Positions 26,812 through 35,616 of a DNA stretch of 64,000 bases are shown in pieces. How positions within the stretch are numbered: the first letter of the stretch is position 1; every line of letters begins with the position of its first letter. The stretch spans positions 248,001 to 312,000 of the forward strand of contig NZ_PXNN01000013.1 of assembly GCF_003007685.1 (NCBI RefSeq), given 5' to 3'. The translations under genes and the position numbers were made by a program. The notes under the pieces were generated by a model, which had not been told where the DNA came from, made no database searches, and saw only the letters and a program-made list of their open reading frames with translations. Source of the DNA: Marinobacter halophilus (GTDB taxonomy: Bacteria; Pseudomonadota; Gammaproteobacteria; Pseudomonadales; Oleiphilaceae).

Positions 26812-27489
26812 CTAGCCCAACGTTCTAACCCACTCGCTCAGGCCATCAGTCGCGCCTTTACGAATGATCCTTGCCCTCGAAACCGAAGCCGGCTCACCGG
26901 GATCAATTACGATGATGGGCACATCGATATCCACCTCGTAAACCAGTCCGGCAGCAGGGTAAACCTGCAGAGAAGTACCAACGATCAACAGCCGGTCAGC
27001 GGTGCGCACGATATCGGCGGCCAGTTCCAGCATTGGCACTTCCTCGCCGAACCAGACAATGTGAGGGCGAAGCTGAGTACCCCGGTCGCAGGTGTCACCG
27101 GGGTTGATGTCGCGATAGCCAATATCGTAAATCGGATCGGGATAAAAGGAGCTGCGCGCTTTGGTGAGTTCACCGTGCAGGTGCAGCACATTGCTGGAGC
27201 CGCCCCGCTCGTGCAGGTCATCGACATTCTGGGTTACAACCGTTACCCGGTAGCGGCTTTCCAGTTCGGCCAGCAGGCGATGAGCCGGGTTCGGCTGAAC
27301 CGCCTGCAGCTGCCGGCGGCGTTCGTTATAAAAGCGCAGCACCAGATCCCGGTTGCGCTCGAACGCCTCCGGCGTGGCGACGTCGTAGACACTGTGCTGC
27401 TCCCACAGGCCGCCGCTGTCGCGGAAGGTGGAGAGACCGCTTTCGGCGCTGATGCCAGCGCCGGTGAGTACCACGATATGTTCCTGCAC
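26812..27489 (-). CDS. cobB: Sirtuin NAD-dependent protein deacylase, lacking the zinc-finger cysteines
   Basis: A 225-aa sirtuin: NAD motifs LTGAGISAESG and FRDSGGLW, TQNVDDLHE (87-95), the catalytic His105 in LHLHGELTK, and GTSLQVYPAAGL. Tyr54 and Arg57 in FYNERRRQ correspond to the E. coli CobB residues that accept acidic acyl groups, so desuccinylation is plausible. The small domain keeps only one Cys (NPGDTCDRG) where zinc-binding sirtuins have CxxC pairs. It starts 31 nt after the stop of the D-2-hydroxyacid dehydrogenase on the same strand. Confidence 0.88.
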   Translation of the reverse strand: MQEHIVVLTGAGISAESGLSTFRDSGGLWEQHSVYDVATPEAFERNRDLVLRFYNERRRQLQAVQPNPAHRLLAELESRYRVTVVTQNVDDLHERGGSSNVLHLHGELTKARSSFYPDPIYDIGYRDINPGDTCDRGTQLRPHIVWFGEEVPMLELAADIVRTADRLLIVGTSLQVYPAAGLVYEVDIDVPIIVIDPGEPASVSRARIIRKGATDGLSEWVRTLG

Positions 27490-27520
27490 AGGCTGAAAAC
27501 CTCGCCTTCAACGCCCGGGG

Positions 27521-28924
27521 TCAGTCGAAGATTTTACCCGGGTTCATGATACCGTTAGGGTCGAATACCTGCTTGATACCGCGCAGATAGGCAATTTCCG
27601 CTTCACTGCGTGTGTATTGCAGGTACGGTTTTTTGGTCATACCCACGCCGTGTTCGGCGGAGACGCTGCCCTGGTAACGCTCGACAATCTCGAACACCCA
27701 CTTGTTCACCTGCTGGCACTTCTCGAAGAAATCTTCGTTGGCCATGTCTTCCGGCTTGAGGATGTTGAGATGCAGGTTGCCGTCACCGATGTGGCCAAAC
27801 CAGATGATCTCGAAATCAGGATAGTGCTCAGTCACCACACTGTCGATTTCCTGCAGGAAACCCGGTACTTTGGACACCACCACAGACAGGTCGTTTTTGT
27901 AAGGCGTTCTGGGCGCGATCGACTCGGAAATCCGCTCCCGCAACTGCCACAGGTTCTTGGCCTGAGTTTCGCTCTGGCTGATCACGCCATCGAGTACCCA
28001 CCCCTTCTCCACGCACTCTTCGAACAGAGCCAGGGCATCACCCATCGCTTGGTCAGACACGGCTTCGAATTCCAGCAAGGCGTAATACGGCGCTTCGGTC
28101 TCGAACGGCGCTTGCACCTGGCCGTGGGCCAGTACATGCCCCATGGCCTGATGAGAGAAAAACTCATAAGCGGTCAGATCCAGCTTCTTCTGGAACGACT
28201 GCAACACGTCCATGGTGTTGGTGAGGTCATTCAGACCGAGCACCAGCACCGTCAGATCGTCTGGCGTGCGGGTCAGCTTCATGGTGGCCTCGGTGATGAA
28301 GCCCAGCGTGCCCTCAGCGCCGATGAACAGGTGGCGCAGGTCGTAACCGGTGTTGTTCTTGGCCAGGTCCTTGTTCAGGTCCAGAATATCGCCCTTGCCC
28401 GTCACCACTTTCAGGCCGGCCACCCAGTCCCGGCTCATGCCCCAGCGAATCACCTTGATACCACCGGCGTTAGTGGACAAATTGCCACCCAGCTGGCTGG
28501 ATCCGGCCGAGGCAAAATCCACCGGATAAAACAGGTTGTTGTCCTCAGCAAACGTCTGCAATTGCTCGGTGACGACACCGGCCTGGCAGCGCACGGTGCG
28601 GTCGCTGGCGCTGAACTCGAGGATCTGGTTCATGTTGTCAAAGGCCACCACCACCTCGCCATTGGCCGCCACCGCGCCGGCGCTCAAGCCGGTACGGCCA
28701 CCGGACGGCACCAGCGCCACCTGATGTTCATTGGCAAACTTCACCAACGCCTGTACCTGCGCGGTGGTCTTGGGCAGCGCAATGGCCAGGGGCTTGGGCG
28801 GGTAGATTTTGGTCCAGTCTTTACCGTAAGTGTCCAGGTCGGCCGGATCGGTCAGCACTTTTCCCGGTGCATCACCGGTCGCCATCAGCTCTTTGAGGGA
28901 AGCAATGATCTGTTCGGAATTCAT
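27521..28924 (-). CDS. FAD-linked oxidase, probable D-2-hydroxyglutarate/D-lactate dehydrogenase
   Basis: About 467 aa of the VAO/GlcD flavoprotein family. The FAD domain shows VPSGGRTGLSAGAV (about 75) and GNLSTNAGGIKVIRWG; the C-terminal substrate domain has IWFGHIGDGNLHLNIL and SAEHGVGMTKKPYL. It is divergent from serA across a 189-bp interval. SerA-type enzymes make D-2-hydroxyglutarate as a by-product, and a paired D2HG dehydrogenase recycles it in Pseudomonas; that is the most likely role. The start at 28924 (MNSEQIIASL) is preferred to one 13 codons upstream. Confidence 0.85.
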   Translation of the reverse strand: MNSEQIIASLKELMATGDAPGKVLTDPADLDTYGKDWTKIYPPKPLAIALPKTTAQVQALVKFANEHQVALVPSGGRTGLSAGAVAANGEVVVAFDNMNQILEFSASDRTVRCQAGVVTEQLQTFAEDNNLFYPVDFASAGSSQLGGNLSTNAGGIKVIRWGMSRDWVAGLKVVTGKGDILDLNKDLAKNNTGYDLRHLFIGAEGTLGFITEATMKLTRTPDDLTVLVLGLNDLTNTMDVLQSFQKKLDLTAYEFFSHQAMGHVLAHGQVQAPFETEAPYYALLEFEAVSDQAMGDALALFEECVEKGWVLDGVISQSETQAKNLWQLRERISESIAPRTPYKNDLSVVVSKVPGFLQEIDSVVTEHYPDFEIIWFGHIGDGNLHLNILKPEDMANEDFFEKCQQVNKWVFEIVERYQGSVSAEHGVGMTKKPYLQYTRSEAEIAYLRGIKQVFDPNGIMNPGKIFD

Positions 28925-29020
28925 GGATGCATCAGTCTCTTCAGGTTGGGGCCGGGCCGGCAATGAACGGATTCACAGGGAATTGATTCAGGCAATCCGG
29001 CGCGCTGTGAAAGTCTTCGT

Positions 29021-29035
29021 TTATGGTATCATACC
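29021..29035 (+). promoter_or_regulatory. Possible -10 region / dyad upstream of serA
   Basis: GGTATCATACC (29025-29035) is a dyad that contains a -10-like TATCAT, about 80 bp upstream of the serA start. No good -35 is seen at the right spacing, so the site may be an operator, a promoter or neither. Confidence 0.3.
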
Positions 29036-29113
29036 GCCCCTGTTCTGTGAGCCAGGCTGACGATCCCTGGCCACGGGTCATTTCACATGACGAAAGGTTC
29101 GGAAGCAAAGCCC

Positions 29114-30343
29114 ATGTCAAATACGTCTCTCGAAAAGAGCAAAATCCGGATCCTGCTGCTGGAAGGCGTGCATCAATCTGCCATTGATACCCTTAACGCT
29201 GCGGGCTACACCAACATCGAGTATCTGAGCCATTCATTAGGCGAGGAAGAGCTGATCGAGAAGGTTGCCGATGCACACTTCGTAGGTATCCGCTCGCGCA
29301 CCCAGTTGACAGAGAAAGTATTTGAAGCTGCCAGGAAGCTGGTCGCGGTGGGCTGTTTCTGTATCGGCACCAACCAGGTTGACCTGCAGGCGGCAACCCG
29401 CCGCGGTGTTGCCGTATTCAACGCACCGTTCTCCAATACCCGTTCGGTAGCCGAACTGGTGCTGGCTCAGGCCATTCTGCTGCTGCGCGGTGTCCCCGAG
29501 AAAAACGCCAAGGCTCATCGCGGCGAATGGCTGAAGTCGGCCAAGAACAGTTACGAAATCCGCGGCAAGAAGCTGGGCATCATTGGTTACGGCAACATCG
29601 GCACCCAGTTCAGCGTGCTGGCCGAAGGCCTGGGCATGGACGTTTACTTCTACGATGTGGTGTCCAAGCTGTCGATCGGCAATGCCACTCAGGTGGGCAC
29701 CCTGCAGGAACTGCTGAACATTTCCGACGTGGTGTCGCTGCACGTGCCAGAAACACCGGCCACCAAGTACATGTTCAAGGCCGAACAGTTGGCGCAGATG
29801 AAGCCTGGCTCCATCCTGATGAACGCCTCCCGCGGCACCGTCGTCGACATTGACGCCCTGGCCGATGCTCTGCGTTCCGGCAAACTGCTAGGCGCTGCGA
29901 TCGACGTATTCCCGGTCGAGCCCAAGTCTAACGAGGAAGAGTTCATTTCTCCCCTGCGCGAGTTCGATAACGTGATTCTGACCCCGCACGTGGGCGGCTC
30001 CACTATCGAAGCACAGGAAAACATCGGCCGTGAAGTGGCGGAAAAACTAGCCATGTACAGCGACAACGGTACCTCGGTATCGTCTGTCAACTTCCCGGAA
30101 GTGGCGCTGCCGTCGCATCCGAACCAGCACCGCTTACTGCACATCCACGAGAACGTGCCGGGCGTGATGTCCGAGATCAACCAGGTGTTCTCCGAAAACG
30201 GCATCAACATCTGTGGTCAATACCTGCAAACCAAGGAAGACATTGGCTACGTGGTGATTGACGTCGACAAGGCTTACGGCGAACTGGCGCTGAAGAAGCT
30301 GCTCCAGGTAAAAGGCACCATCCGTTGTCGGGTGCTGTTCTGA
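29114..30343 (+). CDS. serA: D-3-phosphoglycerate dehydrogenase
   Basis: A 409-aa enzyme for the first step of serine synthesis, oxidising 3-phosphoglycerate with NAD. The substrate domain has GIRSRTQLT and the Rossmann motif is LGIIGYGNIGTQ (about 155-166). MNASRGTVVD and LTPHVGGSTIEAQ carry the catalytic Arg/Glu/His set. A C-terminal ACT domain (LLHIHENVPGVMSEI, about 340) suggests serine feedback. The start at 29114 (MSNTSLEKSKIRILLLEG) gives the same length and N-terminus as Pseudomonas SerA; an ATG nine codons upstream is also in frame. A bidirectional terminator follows. Confidence 0.95.
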   Translation: MSNTSLEKSKIRILLLEGVHQSAIDTLNAAGYTNIEYLSHSLGEEELIEKVADAHFVGIRSRTQLTEKVFEAARKLVAVGCFCIGTNQVDLQAATRRGVAVFNAPFSNTRSVAELVLAQAILLLRGVPEKNAKAHRGEWLKSAKNSYEIRGKKLGIIGYGNIGTQFSVLAEGLGMDVYFYDVVSKLSIGNATQVGTLQELLNISDVVSLHVPETPATKYMFKAEQLAQMKPGSILMNASRGTVVDIDALADALRSGKLLGAAIDVFPVEPKSNEEEFISPLREFDNVILTPHVGGSTIEAQENIGREVAEKLAMYSDNGTSVSSVNFPEVALPSHPNQHRLLHIHENVPGVMSEINQVFSENGINICGQYLQTKEDIGYVVIDVDKAYGELALKKLLQVKGTIRCRVLF

Positions 30344-30366
30344 CCTGACCGAGCCTCGACCGCTAT

Positions 30367-30401
30367 AAAAAACCCCGCAGGCTTTCGCCTCCGGGGTTTT
30401 T
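30367..30401. terminator. Bidirectional terminator between serA and the OmpA-like gene
   Basis: AAAAACCCCG pairs with CGGGGTTTTT, with an inner AGGC/GCCT stem and a small loop. A runs on one side and T runs on the other make it work for both convergent genes. Confidence 0.9.
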
Positions 30402-30418
30402 CTTTACTGGCCAGCCGA

Positions 30419-31075
30419 TTACTGCATCGGTACCAGCGTCAGCTCAACCCGACGATTCTGCTCGCGTCCGGATGCTGACTCGTTGGAGGCGATCGGGTAA
30501 CGCTGGCCATAACCCACGGCACGAGTCCGACGCGGTTCAATACCCTGATTGAGCAGGAAGTCACGGACCGATGAAGCGCGACGCTCGGACAACAGCTGAT
30601 TGTAGCTTTCTGCGCCAGTGCTGTCGGTGTGCCCTTCGATCTGGATTATGGTCTGATCAAATTCCTTGAGGACCAGAGATACCGACTCCAGGGTGTCGTT
30701 AAAGCCGGGACGGATGGTCGACTGGTTCGTGTCAAAGGTCACATTACCCGGCATCACCAGCTCAATCTGATCGCCGTTACGGACAACCCGAACACCAGTG
30801 CCATCCAGCCTGTGGCGCAGTTCGGCTTCCTGCCGGTCCATGTAATAACCGATACCGCCGCCTACCGCCGCGCCGCCAGCTGCGCCGATCAAGGCACCCT
30901 TGCCACGGTCACTTTTACTGGAGGTTGCCGCGCCTATCGCTGCGCCGCCGATGGCACCGATGATGCTGCCCTTGGTAGCGCTCGAGGTTTTCTCTTCCCC
31001 GGTGTAGGGATCATACGTCATGCAGCCACTAAGGCCGAGGGTTGCCACTGCAAAAGCAAGAATGGTTTTTCTCAC
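30419..31075 (-). CDS. OmpA-family outer-membrane lipoprotein with glycine-zipper domain
   Basis: A 218-aa lipoprotein: signal with lipobox TLGLSGC, a glycine-zipper segment (SIIGAIGGAAIGAAT and ALIGAAGGAAVGGGIGYYMD, about 35-85), then an OmpA C-terminal peptidoglycan-binding domain (FDTNQSTIRPGF, IEGHTDSTG, NQLLSERRASSVRDFL). The Asp and Arg that bind diaminopimelate are present. The start is a GTG at 31075 with AGGAGA upstream; an ATG 12 codons earlier lacks a ribosome site. It resembles YiaD-type proteins that link the outer membrane to peptidoglycan. Confidence 0.9.
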   Translation of the reverse strand: MRKTILAFAVATLGLSGCMTYDPYTGEEKTSSATKGSIIGAIGGAAIGAATSSKSDRGKGALIGAAGGAAVGGGIGYYMDRQEAELRHRLDGTGVRVVRNGDQIELVMPGNVTFDTNQSTIRPGFNDTLESVSLVLKEFDQTIIQIEGHTDSTGAESYNQLLSERRASSVRDFLLNQGIEPRRTRAVGYGQRYPIASNESASGREQNRRVELTLVPMQ

Positions 31076-31130
31076 TGTGTTCTCCTGCGTTGTTTTCTGA
31101 CTGACCTGCACTTAATCGTGCTGGCCATGG

Positions 31131-32120
31131 TTATTCGGTAAAGGTGTCAATGATCGTGTTAAACACCGTTGCCTGCAAATCCTGGGCTTCGTTTACTAAA
31201 TGATGACGACCATCAGGGATTCTTTGTTCCGTGACCGCCGAAAATTTATTCCTGAGAATCCTGAGATTGTGTTGCCAGTCGACCGTCAAGTCTTTTTCAC
31301 CCTGAACGACCGTCACCGGAAAATCCACCGGTCTTGCTGACTCAATGTGCGGCACCCACTTACGCAAGGCACTTACCCAGTCCACGTGCACAGCTCTTGC
31401 CTGCAGAGGATCATGTTCACGAAGAAATCGGAGGAACCGGGTGCTACCACTGTTTGTGCCAAACACCCGGCGCCACCGTCTCAGAAACGGCTTGGCAACG
31501 CTGTGCAGCGTCTTGGCACCGAGCCAGCCCATAGGGCGAATCAGCGGTGCCAGCAACACCACTTTGCTGAACGCTGAACTTTTCTGGTCGTGGTGATTTG
31601 ATAACAGGTAGTCAATCAGGATCGCGCCGCCGGTGCTCTGGCCTACGGCAAACCAGGGGCCACGAATTTTCTCACGGACCTGTGCCATCACTTCGGACAG
31701 CACCGCCTGATACTCGAGAAAACTGCCAATGGCGGCAGGCGTGCCACTGGACAGACCGTGGCCCGGCTGGTCGTACGCCAGCACATCAAAGCCGGCACCC
31801 AGGCAGCGGTCAATCAACTGAGTATACAACCCGACATGGTCAAAGTAGCCATGCAGAATGAATACCGTTCCTCTGGTTTCTGTGGCGTCCGGCAAACGAA
31901 AGTAATGCACCATTACCTCATGCTTCTCGGCCTTGAGGTAACCCTGATGGTAGTGCACCTCCGGGTGCTCCACCCAAAGATCCAGGCCATAAAACCGGCA
32001 GTAGGCCTCCATCTCGACACTGAGTTCCCGGCTGGCAGCCGGATTGAAAGGTACCAAACGGTCCAGTAGAGAATGTCGGTCCCAGTTCGGTATTTCTATG
32101 GTATCTGTTTTCCAGTACAC
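31131..32120 (-). CDS. Alpha/beta hydrolase, lysophospholipase/monoglyceride-lipase-like
   Basis: A 329-aa serine hydrolase of the PldB/monoacylglycerol-lipase type (Hydrolase_4). The oxyanion segment ILHGYFDHVGLY, the nucleophile elbow GQSTGG (Ser about 164), and the C-terminal VVQGEKDLTVDW (Asp) and PDGRHHLVNE (His) form the expected triad. No signal peptide. It is divergent from an HSL-type esterase with a 70-bp gap; both may act on ester lipids. Confidence 0.85.
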   Translation of the reverse strand: MYWKTDTIEIPNWDRHSLLDRLVPFNPAASRELSVEMEAYCRFYGLDLWVEHPEVHYHQGYLKAEKHEVMVHYFRLPDATETRGTVFILHGYFDHVGLYTQLIDRCLGAGFDVLAYDQPGHGLSSGTPAAIGSFLEYQAVLSEVMAQVREKIRGPWFAVGQSTGGAILIDYLLSNHHDQKSSAFSKVVLLAPLIRPMGWLGAKTLHSVAKPFLRRWRRVFGTNSGSTRFLRFLREHDPLQARAVHVDWVSALRKWVPHIESARPVDFPVTVVQGEKDLTVDWQHNLRILRNKFSAVTEQRIPDGRHHLVNEAQDLQATVFNTIIDTFTE

Positions 32121-32190
32121 GTAGAGTTAAACGCCTATCATAGATCGCTGATTAAGCGTCATCCTAACGCATTCACGAAGGAGAACACAG

Positions 32191-33084
32191 ATGTTCCAGC
32201 CGCTTCTTGAAGCCGGGTTGCGCCAGACCATGCAGCGGCTGGTCCGCCCGATGCTCTCGAACGCTGTACCCCTGAAATTGCAGCGCCAGTTGATCCGGCA
32301 GGTGTATCGAACCTCGGTGCCACCCCGCAGCGCCCGATTCAGCCAGGATGATCTGGGCAATGTGCCCGTGCTCCGGACGGTGGCAACCCCAGAACCCTCC
32401 GGCACCATTCTGTATCTGCACGGTGGCGGTTTCATTCTCGGCTCTGCAAGCACTCACCGCGGGATTACCGGACACCTGGCCAAGCTGTCCGGCTGTGAAG
32501 TGATCACACCCGAATACCGGCTGGCACCGGAGCACCCCTTCCCGGCCGGGCTGGACGATGCAGAATCGGTCTATCTGGCACTGATCAATCAAGGCCTGGC
32601 GGCCGGCTGCATTGCTCTGGCTGGCGATTCGGCCGGAGGCGGGCTGGCCCTGGCGCTGTCGATGCGACTGCGAGACCACCAGCAACCCTTGCCATCTTCC
32701 ATCACCTGCCTTTCACCCTGGACCGATCTCAGCCAGACACACCTGTACCAGCCGGAGTGCGAGCCGGTGCTACACGCCAGCTGGACGGCCAAAGCCGCCA
32801 AACAGTACGCAGCCGGTGCGCCGCTCACCGACCCGCTGATCTCACCCTTGTATGGTGATCTCAGCGCACTGCCCCCGCTGCTGATTCAGGTCGGCAGCCA
32901 GGAAATACTTCTCAACGATGCCACCCGACTGGCAGACATTGCCAAGCGGGATTGCGTCGAAACCCAGCTGGAGATCTACAACAATCTCTGGCATGTGTTT
33001 CAGGTGCACACAGGTCAACTGGCTCGTGCAACCCAGGCCATGACCGTGGTAGCGAACCACGTCAGGCGCCATCTGGCAGACTGA
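32191..33084 (+). CDS. Alpha/beta hydrolase, hormone-sensitive-lipase family esterase
   Basis: A 297-aa esterase with the HSL-family oxyanion motif [10 protein letters not shown] (about 74), [12 protein letters not shown], and nucleophile elbow GDSAGGG (Ser about 148). Asp in the [12 protein letters not shown] region and His in NLWHVFQ complete the triad. Probably a cytoplasmic carboxylesterase for short to medium acyl chains. GAAGGAG precedes the ATG. Its last 23 bases overlap the convergent GIY-YIG gene. Confidence 0.87.
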   Translation: MFQPLLEAGLRQTMQRLVRPMLSNAVPLKLQRQLIRQVYRTSVPPRSARFSQDDLGNVPVLRTVATPEPSGTILYLHGGGFILGSASTHRGITGHLAKLSGCEVITPEYRLAPEHPFPAGLDDAESVYLALINQGLAAGCIALAGDSAGGGLALALSMRLRDHQQPLPSSITCLSPWTDLSQTHLYQPECEPVLHASWTAKAAKQYAAGAPLTDPLISPLYGDLSALPPLLIQVGSQEILLNDATRLADIAKRDCVETQLEIYNNLWHVFQVHTGQLARATQAMTVVANHVRRHLAD

Positions 33085-33340
33085 ACTCGCCGTTGATCAA
33101 CGCTTCTTTGCGGGCCTTGGGCCAGCGTTTGAGCTGCCACTCCAGTTTTAATGCCCGGCTGCGGTCTCCGGCAGTCGTCTGAAAAACCAGCGTTAACGGG
33201 CCTTTGCCCCGCAAACTGCGGGCGCCTTTGGGGGCGCCCGCCTGGTGCTCGGCAAAGCGGCGCTCAACGTCGGTGGTGATTCCGGTGTACAGATTGCCCG
33301 AGGCGGTTCGCACCAGATACAGGTACCAGCGGTCAGTCAT
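33062..33340 (-). CDS. GIY-YIG nuclease superfamily protein (YhbQ-like)
   Basis: A 92-aa single-domain GIY-YIG protein: [25 protein letters not shown], with the second motif as YTG, then Arg and a late catalytic-type Glu in [19 protein letters not shown]0213 members such as YhbQ are linked to DNA-damage responses, without a firm activity. The 3' end overlaps the convergent esterase gene by 23 bp, and its ATG overlaps the EamA transporter stop by 8 bp. Confidence 0.87.
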   Translation of the reverse strand: MTDRWYLYLVRTASGNLYTGITTDVERRFAEHQAGAPKGARSLRGKGPLTLVFQTTAGDRSRALKLEWQLKRWPKARKEALINGEFSLPDGA

Positions 33341-34238
33341 GGTGTAACCTTTGCTCCCGCTTGCGGACTTTCATTTGTTGCAGCCAGAGCCCGGCCATGA
33401 TCAGCGCCAGCCCGACATAAGTAGAGGGAAGAATGGTTTCGCCGAGAATGAAATAGATAAACACCAGTGACAAAAACGGTGAGATAAAGATCAGATTACT
33501 GACTTTCGAGGTGTTTTCGGCCTTTTTCATCGCTTGCGACCAAAGCACAAAGGCAATGCCCATCTCGAATACTCCGACGTACACGGCTGCCGCCAGCGAG
33601 CCACCCAGCGGCAACGCCAGGCCTTCGGTATACCAGCACGCCAGCGCAATGAACGGCAGTCCGAACAGGAAATTCAGGAACAGACCCACCACCGGGTCCC
33701 GGGTGTCACGGGTGGCAACAATCCAGTAACTGGCCCACACTACGGTGCTGCCGAGCGCCAGCCCGACGCCCAAAGGATCCGAAAAGCTGAGCGTGGTCAC
33801 TGCCCCTCGAGTCGCAATTACCACCACGCCGGCGTAACACACCAACCCGGCCAGAATATCGATACGGCGCAACTTCTGGCCCAAAAACGGCACCGAGAGA
33901 TACGCCAGCACCAGCGCCCAGGTGTAATTCAGTGGCTGGGCCTCCTGGGCAGGCAAGCGGTCAAACGCACCGAACAGAAGAAAGTAATACAGGCAGGGGT
34001 TGATCAGGCCCATGCCAACAGACTGAAGGTATTGCCGCCTGCTGAGCTGGAACACCCAGGACCAGCGGCCCTGGATCATCAGGATCAGCCCCATCACCAG
34101 TACCGACGCGGCGCAGGCCACCAAAAGCATCTGCACCGGCGCCAGATCGGCCAATGCCAGTTTGAACGCGGTCGCCACCGTTGACCAGAGCAATACCGTG
34201 GCCAGGCCATAGATCATCGCCTGTTTCTGATCAGGCAT
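33333..34238 (-). CDS. DMT-superfamily EamA transporter
   Basis: A 301-aa membrane protein with ten predicted helices in two EamA repeats ([17 protein letters not shown] at the start; [17 protein letters not shown] opening the second half). Family members export amino acids or other metabolites; no substrate can be given. I start it at 34238 (MPDQKQAM), so it overlaps the response-regulator stop by eight bases; another ATG seven codons upstream is in frame. It is co-directional with the two-component genes. Confidence 0.86.
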   Translation of the reverse strand: MPDQKQAMIYGLATVLLWSTVATAFKLALADLAPVQMLLVACAASVLVMGLILMIQGRWSWVFQLSRRQYLQSVGMGLINPCLYYFLLFGAFDRLPAQEAQPLNYTWALVLAYLSVPFLGQKLRRIDILAGLVCYAGVVVIATRGAVTTLSFSDPLGVGLALGSTVVWASYWIVATRDTRDPVVGLFLNFLFGLPFIALACWYTEGLALPLGGSLAAAVYVGVFEMGIAFVLWSQAMKKAENTSKVSNLIFISPFLSLVFIYFILGETILPSTYVGLALIMAGLWLQQMKVRKREQRLHHD

Positions 34239-35616
34239 CGCTCTGCCCCGTTTCGGCATCCAGCCAGCGATAAAGCGTTCGGCGATTAACTCCCAGTATC
34301 TGGGCGGCCCGGCGCTTGTTGCCGCCCACTGCGGCCATTATCCGGCGCACATAATCCTGCTGCAGCGCATCCAGGGTCGGCCATTCCGACAGGTTGGTTC
34401 CACCCGGCGCCGGAATCGGCTGCGAAGCACCACTCTGGCGCTTGCGGATGCGCTCTGGCAGATGCTCGGGCTGAATGGTGTCACCCTCACAAAAGGTCAC
34501 AGCACGCTCGATGGCACTGGACAACTCCCTGACATTTCCAGGGAATGGATAGTCCCCGATCACCCGAAGTGACACCTCACTGAGTTTGATAAAGCCCCGA
34601 CTGTGGCGCCGGCAGGCTTCGTTCAGAAAATGCATAGCCAGCAACTCCACGTCTTCCCCTCTCTCCCGCAGAGGCGGCACTGCAAGCGAAAGAGTTTCCA
34701 AGCGATAATACAGGTCTTCCCGAAACTCGCCCTGCTCGACCGCCTTCATCAGATCGACGTGGGTTGCGGCCAGAATCCGCACATCCACCGATTCCTCGTG
34801 ATCGGAGCCAACCGGTTTGATGGAGCCCTCCTGCAGCACGCGCAGTAGCTTGGCCTGCAGGGCCAGCGGCATTTCGCCGATCTCGTCCAACAACAGAGTG
34901 CCGCCACTGGCTTCGGCAAACAGGCCTTTGCGGGCCTGCCGGGCACCGGTAAAGGCCCCGGCCTCATGACCAAAAAATTCACTTTCCATCAGGTCCGGCG
35001 GGATGCCGGCACAGTTAACCGCCAGAAATGACTGCCCGGCCCGGTCACTCTGTTGATGGACTGCACGGGCCACCAGCTCTTTGCCGGTGCCGCTTTCACC
35101 ATGAATCAGCACCGCCGCCTGGCTGCGGGCAACCTGCCGGATTTCGGTTCTGAGCCGGGCCATCGCTGCACTGCCGCCCACCAAGCCAAGATTATCATCG
35201 CCATGCTGACTGGCCTGAATTTCCGCCAGCTGCCGGTTAATATCTGCCTGAGCCAGCAAGCGTTTGATTTTCAGGCGCAAATGGTCGGTCGATAACGGCT
35301 TGGTCAGAAAATCATCGGCGCCGGCCTTTAACGCCTCGACCGCCTGATCAACGGTGCCAAACGCGGTAATGACGATAAACGGGATACCAGGATGTTCAGC
35401 CTGCTGAAACGCCAGTACCTGCATGCCGTCACCATCCGGCAAGCGCAGATCAGACACAATCAGCGCCGGGCGCTGCTCCCGGAGTTGCTGACGCGCTTCG
35501 TTTACCGTGGCTGCCCGGCGCAGGGTGTAGCCGTCCATCTCTAACTCTTCCGCCAATAACTGGCTTAGGCTCTGGTCATCCTCCACCAGCAAAATGGTCC
35601 CGGCGACGTGGGTCAT
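34231..35616 (-). CDS. Sigma-54-dependent response regulator (NtrC family)
   Basis: A 461-aa activator with three domains. The receiver has Asp56 as phosphoacceptor in IVSDLRLP and Lys107 in LTKPLS. The AAA+ domain has Walker A GESGTGKE (173-180) and GAFTGA (220-225), the loop that contacts sigma-54. A Fis-type HTH ends the protein ([20 protein letters not shown]). It overlaps the kinase gene by four bases (ATGA). The divergent small exported protein has a sigma-54 promoter and upstream palindrome, so that gene is the best candidate target. Confidence 0.93.
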   Translation of the reverse strand: MTHVAGTILLVEDDQSLSQLLAEELEMDGYTLRRAATVNEARQQLREQRPALIVSDLRLPDGDGMQVLAFQQAEHPGIPFIVITAFGTVDQAVEALKAGADDFLTKPLSTDHLRLKIKRLLAQADINRQLAEIQASQHGDDNLGLVGGSAAMARLRTEIRQVARSQAAVLIHGESGTGKELVARAVHQQSDRAGQSFLAVNCAGIPPDLMESEFFGHEAGAFTGARQARKGLFAEASGGTLLLDEIGEMPLALQAKLLRVLQEGSIKPVGSDHEESVDVRILAATHVDLMKAVEQGEFREDLYYRLETLSLAVPPLRERGEDVELLAMHFLNEACRRHSRGFIKLSEVSLRVIGDYPFPGNVRELSSAIERAVTFCEGDTIQPEHLPERIRKRQSGASQPIPAPGGTNLSEWPTLDALQQDYVRRIMAAVGGNKRRAAQILGVNRRTLYRWLDAETGQSDA

